From: Bidens hawaiensis
Taxonomy: Eukaryota > Streptophyta > Magnoliopsida > Asterales > Asteraceae
Length of the DNA: 64,000 bases
Assembly: GCA_021521415.1 (NCBI GenBank)
Contig: JAIQDT010006491.1
Span: 62,001-126,000, forward strand
Direction: 5' to 3'
Part shown: one piece after another, positions 61,520 through 64,000 of the stretch
Position numbering within the stretch: the first letter of the stretch is position 1
Layout of the letters: every line of letters starts with the position of its first letter
Position numbers and translations under genes: made by a program
The notes under the pieces: generated by a model
The model's input: the letters and a program-made list of their open reading frames with translations, nothing else
Databases searched by the model: none
Told to the model about the DNA's origin: nothing

Positions 61520-62227
61520 TGATGAAGTCTAAATTATATATAATTATTATACCTTCCTACAGTTTTTAATAAACTTGAGCTAATTTATTAAATATTACTC
61601 TAAAATGGCTCGTATTTATAATTCAAAGGTTTCAAAAAAACCACAGGTTAAAATAAAGTATTTTCACTTTGAGATTAATAAGTGAACTTTCAAACCATAA
61701 TAATCATCTGACTGAACGTACATCATGATCTAGAATTAAATATATTCATAAAGAAACATATAAATGTCTATAAGAATTAATTAGAGTGTTGTTTTTTTTT
61801 CTTTGTAGTATACTCCATCAGACTGTCAAGTTCGGGTTTTGACTGACAGAAATAAATACCACATGGCCCAAAAGAGAATGAATGACAAGGGAGTTAAATT
61901 GTACAACTAAGTGAAAGTGGGTCCCCTAATTTACGTCTCCTAGCCCAAGGGAACCCAAAACTCCGGCCGACATTAATAAAATAAGAAAGATTATAACCTA
62001 AGGAAATTAAGAGGTGGTGTCCATAATAGTATTTGGAGGAGTTGGCGGCTGATAAAAGAGGTTGATGGAGCTTTAGAATAGAGATAAACAGAGTTTGAGG
62101 TTTTTTTGAAAGTGAATTATTATTATTATAAAGGTGCACAGCAGCTGCATAATCAAGTAAAAAATTAAAGGCATCCGATGATAATAATAATATTTGTAAA
62201 ACTCTTGGCAGAGAAATTTGAAAGCGA
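61520..62227 (+). repeat. Second direct repeat (probable 3' LTR), with the unoccupied insertion site
   Basis: Matches 40895-41327 joined to 60369-60658, with small indels such as a shorter TTA microsatellite (near 62117). The join at about 61940 shows the sequence without the solo LTR. A minus-strand 81-codon frame here is not protein-like. Confidence 0.85.
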
Positions 62228-63124
62228 GCGTCGTTAATAGTCGTTAAGATACCTTACATAGGTGGTTCCCCTTTATCATATTTAAGAGCCCCGTTAGTGC
62301 CGTTAAGTTTTTCAGTTAGTCTCGTTAAGTTAAATTTAGTTAGTTAAGTTAATTAGTTTAAAATCTAACTATACTATTAAAGCAATAAGCTTTATGTCAA
62401 AATCCCCCATTCCTTTGGTTGATGAGTATACTTTCCATGTATATCAATGGCTTCTAAAATATTCATCTTAATAATATAAATCAATAATATATTAAAATAA
62501 AATTCATCAATGCTATTAAAGTATTATCTTTCATATTTCATTTAATGTTTAATTTTTTCATTTTGAATATTCTAATTAATGTAATATTTTATAATCGTAG
62601 TTATAGTTTCGAAAACCAAATCCTCAAAAGTTCATTTTGAATATTTTATTATTTTTGGTTGATTTCATTTATCACCTTTGTTAATTTAGATAATATATAA
62701 TATATAATTTAGATAAGTATTTAATATTTCATCAATAGAAAAGATTACAGATTTAATATAGAGATTACGTATAATATATATGTAATAAAGATAGATTATC
62801 GATTTAACTTTAGTATAATTGTTAAAATATTATATTTATTTAAATTTAACAAATTCATAAAATTGTAAAGTTTTGTACCATTCATGTTAAATTTAGAAAA
62901 GAATGACCCATTTGATTAAGTAAATGGTTTAATTACGGAATTTCTAAATTTGAATTAATTATTTTATATCTTTGATTTGATTATTTGTTGGAGTATATTT
63001 GTTATGATTAACAATCATTAAGTTTACTATAATTACGGATGTTGACACATTGACTCATTGACACATTGACCCATTGAATTAGTTACGGTCATTAAGTTTT
63101 AACAATTATAATACAAATCCTTTG
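62228..63124. other. AT-rich stretch with a possible Helitron 5' end
   Basis: At 62365 TCTAACTATACTATTAAAGC follows an A, which resembles plant Helitron 5' ends. No hairpin plus CTAG end was found before 63124. Short tandem GACACATTGAC units are at about 63040-63075. No gene is seen. Confidence 0.35.
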
Positions 63125-64000
63125 TGTAACATCCTACTTTTGGTTATAATAATAAGATAAATTTCGTCTATTTTATAGTGGGTCGTTATCGGTTTAGGTA
63201 AATAGAATATGAGTTGGCCTTGTGTTGGTTAAATGGATATGAGTTATGGACTTGGGTTAGAAGAAAGAAGGAAAGACCATGGGCTTAAGCCCATGATCCA
63301 TAAATATATAAACCATAATCACCATTTAATCCTACATTTCACATATTCCATGCATCATCCAAAACACACACTTAAGCTTTCTCTCTAGTTTCTTCCTTCT
63401 CTAGCCGAACCAAGATAGAAAACCAATCCTGATCCAAGGTAATAATAGTATGATGTTGTATGAACCAAGATAGAAAACCAATTCGTTATCGTTTTGTAAT
63501 AATAGAAAACCATTTACTGATCCATGTTAAATTTAGTATGATGTTATATGAACTTAAACCCGTTAGATATGGTCACGAAACGACGAGCCGACAGCGTTAA
63601 ACCGTTTAAGTCACGAGATCGGGATGGAATCGGGTATAAATTGAATCTAAGATGAGCTTAGGGATCACCCTAGCTCAGATCTGGATCGAACGGGGCGAAA
63701 AACGGTGAAAAACGAGTCACAACTCGTTTTCCGGCGAAACCGCGTTTTTCCGACGACGGCGCCGGAAAAGATACGAGGTTAAGAGGAATGTCAGAGAATG
63801 TTCTGACATTCTCTGACCTAACCCTAATTCATTAACGGTGAGTTAACGAACTAGGGGTGATTCGCTAGTTGATTCGTCTAAGGGAACATAACGAACTAGC
63901 TTTAGTTCGTATCCAATTCGTTAAGGGAAAAAGATAACGAATTACCCTTGATTCGTTATAGTCATTCGTTAGAAGAGATAACGAATTAGATGGATTGATT
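63125..64000 (+). mobile_element. Start of a TGTAACA-type (Tekay-like) LTR, cut by the window end
   Basis: Begins TGTAACATCCTAC, like the solo LTR at 41328, and has a similar layout: a transcript-leader-like part, a short duplication (GAACCAAGATAGAAAACCAA near 63408 and 63461), and a TTCGTTA/TAACGAA array at about 63835-63990. The far end is outside the window. Confidence 0.6.

Larger units (their letters stand above)
40895..62227 (+). mobile_element. Short non-autonomous LTR element (outer layer of the nest)
   Basis: Two direct repeats of about 710-720 bases: 40895-41327 plus 60364-60658 (split by later insertions) and 61520-62227. Between them lie about 860 bases without coding. Just left of the second repeat is GGTTTAAGTGTGGGA, which looks like a polypurine tract, and the second repeat starts TGATGAAG while the first starts TGTGAAG. 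This suggests an LTR element without genes. No primer binding site is recognised after the first repeat and no target duplication was found, so a plain segmental duplication is possible. Confidence 0.5.

Overview
This is plant nuclear DNA built almost entirely from nested transposable elements. There is no bacterial-style gene layout, no rRNA or tRNA gene and no CRISPR array. Evidence: typical plant LTR-retrotransposon polyproteins (Athila, Tekay-type chromovirus, Tat/Retand-type Ty3/gypsy, and SIRE/Maximus-type Ty1/copia), plant Helitron ends, GT-AG introns and TA/TTA microsatellites. The repeat styles suggest a eudicot, probably Asteraceae; that assignment is inference from remembered families and was not tested.

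Layout. (1) 1-16859: the 5' part of a decayed Athila element on the minus strand. Its LTR is split by a complete 10.6 kb Tekay-type chromovirus (5046-15654, minus) flanked by the direct repeat GTTAT. (2) 16860-24970: AT-rich DNA with microsatellites, weak exon-like pieces, two Helitron 3' ends and a solo LTR (22177-24366, flanked by TACAA) of the same family as the chromovirus. (3) 24971-37652: a complete, fairly young Tat/Retand-type element (minus), flanked by ATTAT. Its gag-pol has several stops and a frameshift. On the opposite strand, between pol and the 3' LTR, it carries a seven-exon gene with its own TATA box, whose spliced frame is fully open for about 1015 codons. (4) 37653-40894: a Helitron 3' end, tandem repeats and a hairpin. 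(5) 40895-62227: a four-layer nest. A short non-autonomous LTR element (direct repeats 40895-60658 and 61520-62227) was entered by a solo Tekay-like LTR (41328-60363, flanked by CCAAG). That LTR was in turn entered by a 2.2 kb Helitron (41613-43853) and by a 14.5 kb SIRE-type copia element (45610-60060, flanked by CTCAG). The second direct repeat preserves the unoccupied site, which supports the order of events. (6) 62228-64000: AT-rich DNA, a possible Helitron 5' end, and the start of another TGTAACA-type LTR.

Two extra genes carried by retrotransposons stand out. One is the antisense spliced gene of the Tat element. The other is the sense-strand extra ORF of the SIRE element (46198-49239), which seems to have its own TATA box and a leader intron. 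The SIRE element also has two LTRs of very different sequence and length (about 554 and 277 bp) despite an apparent target-site duplication. It carries dense arrays of the short motif TTCG(T/C)TA and its complement just upstream of TATA boxes and inside leader introns; similar arrays occur in the unrelated Tekay-like LTRs. I found no convincing host protein-coding gene.
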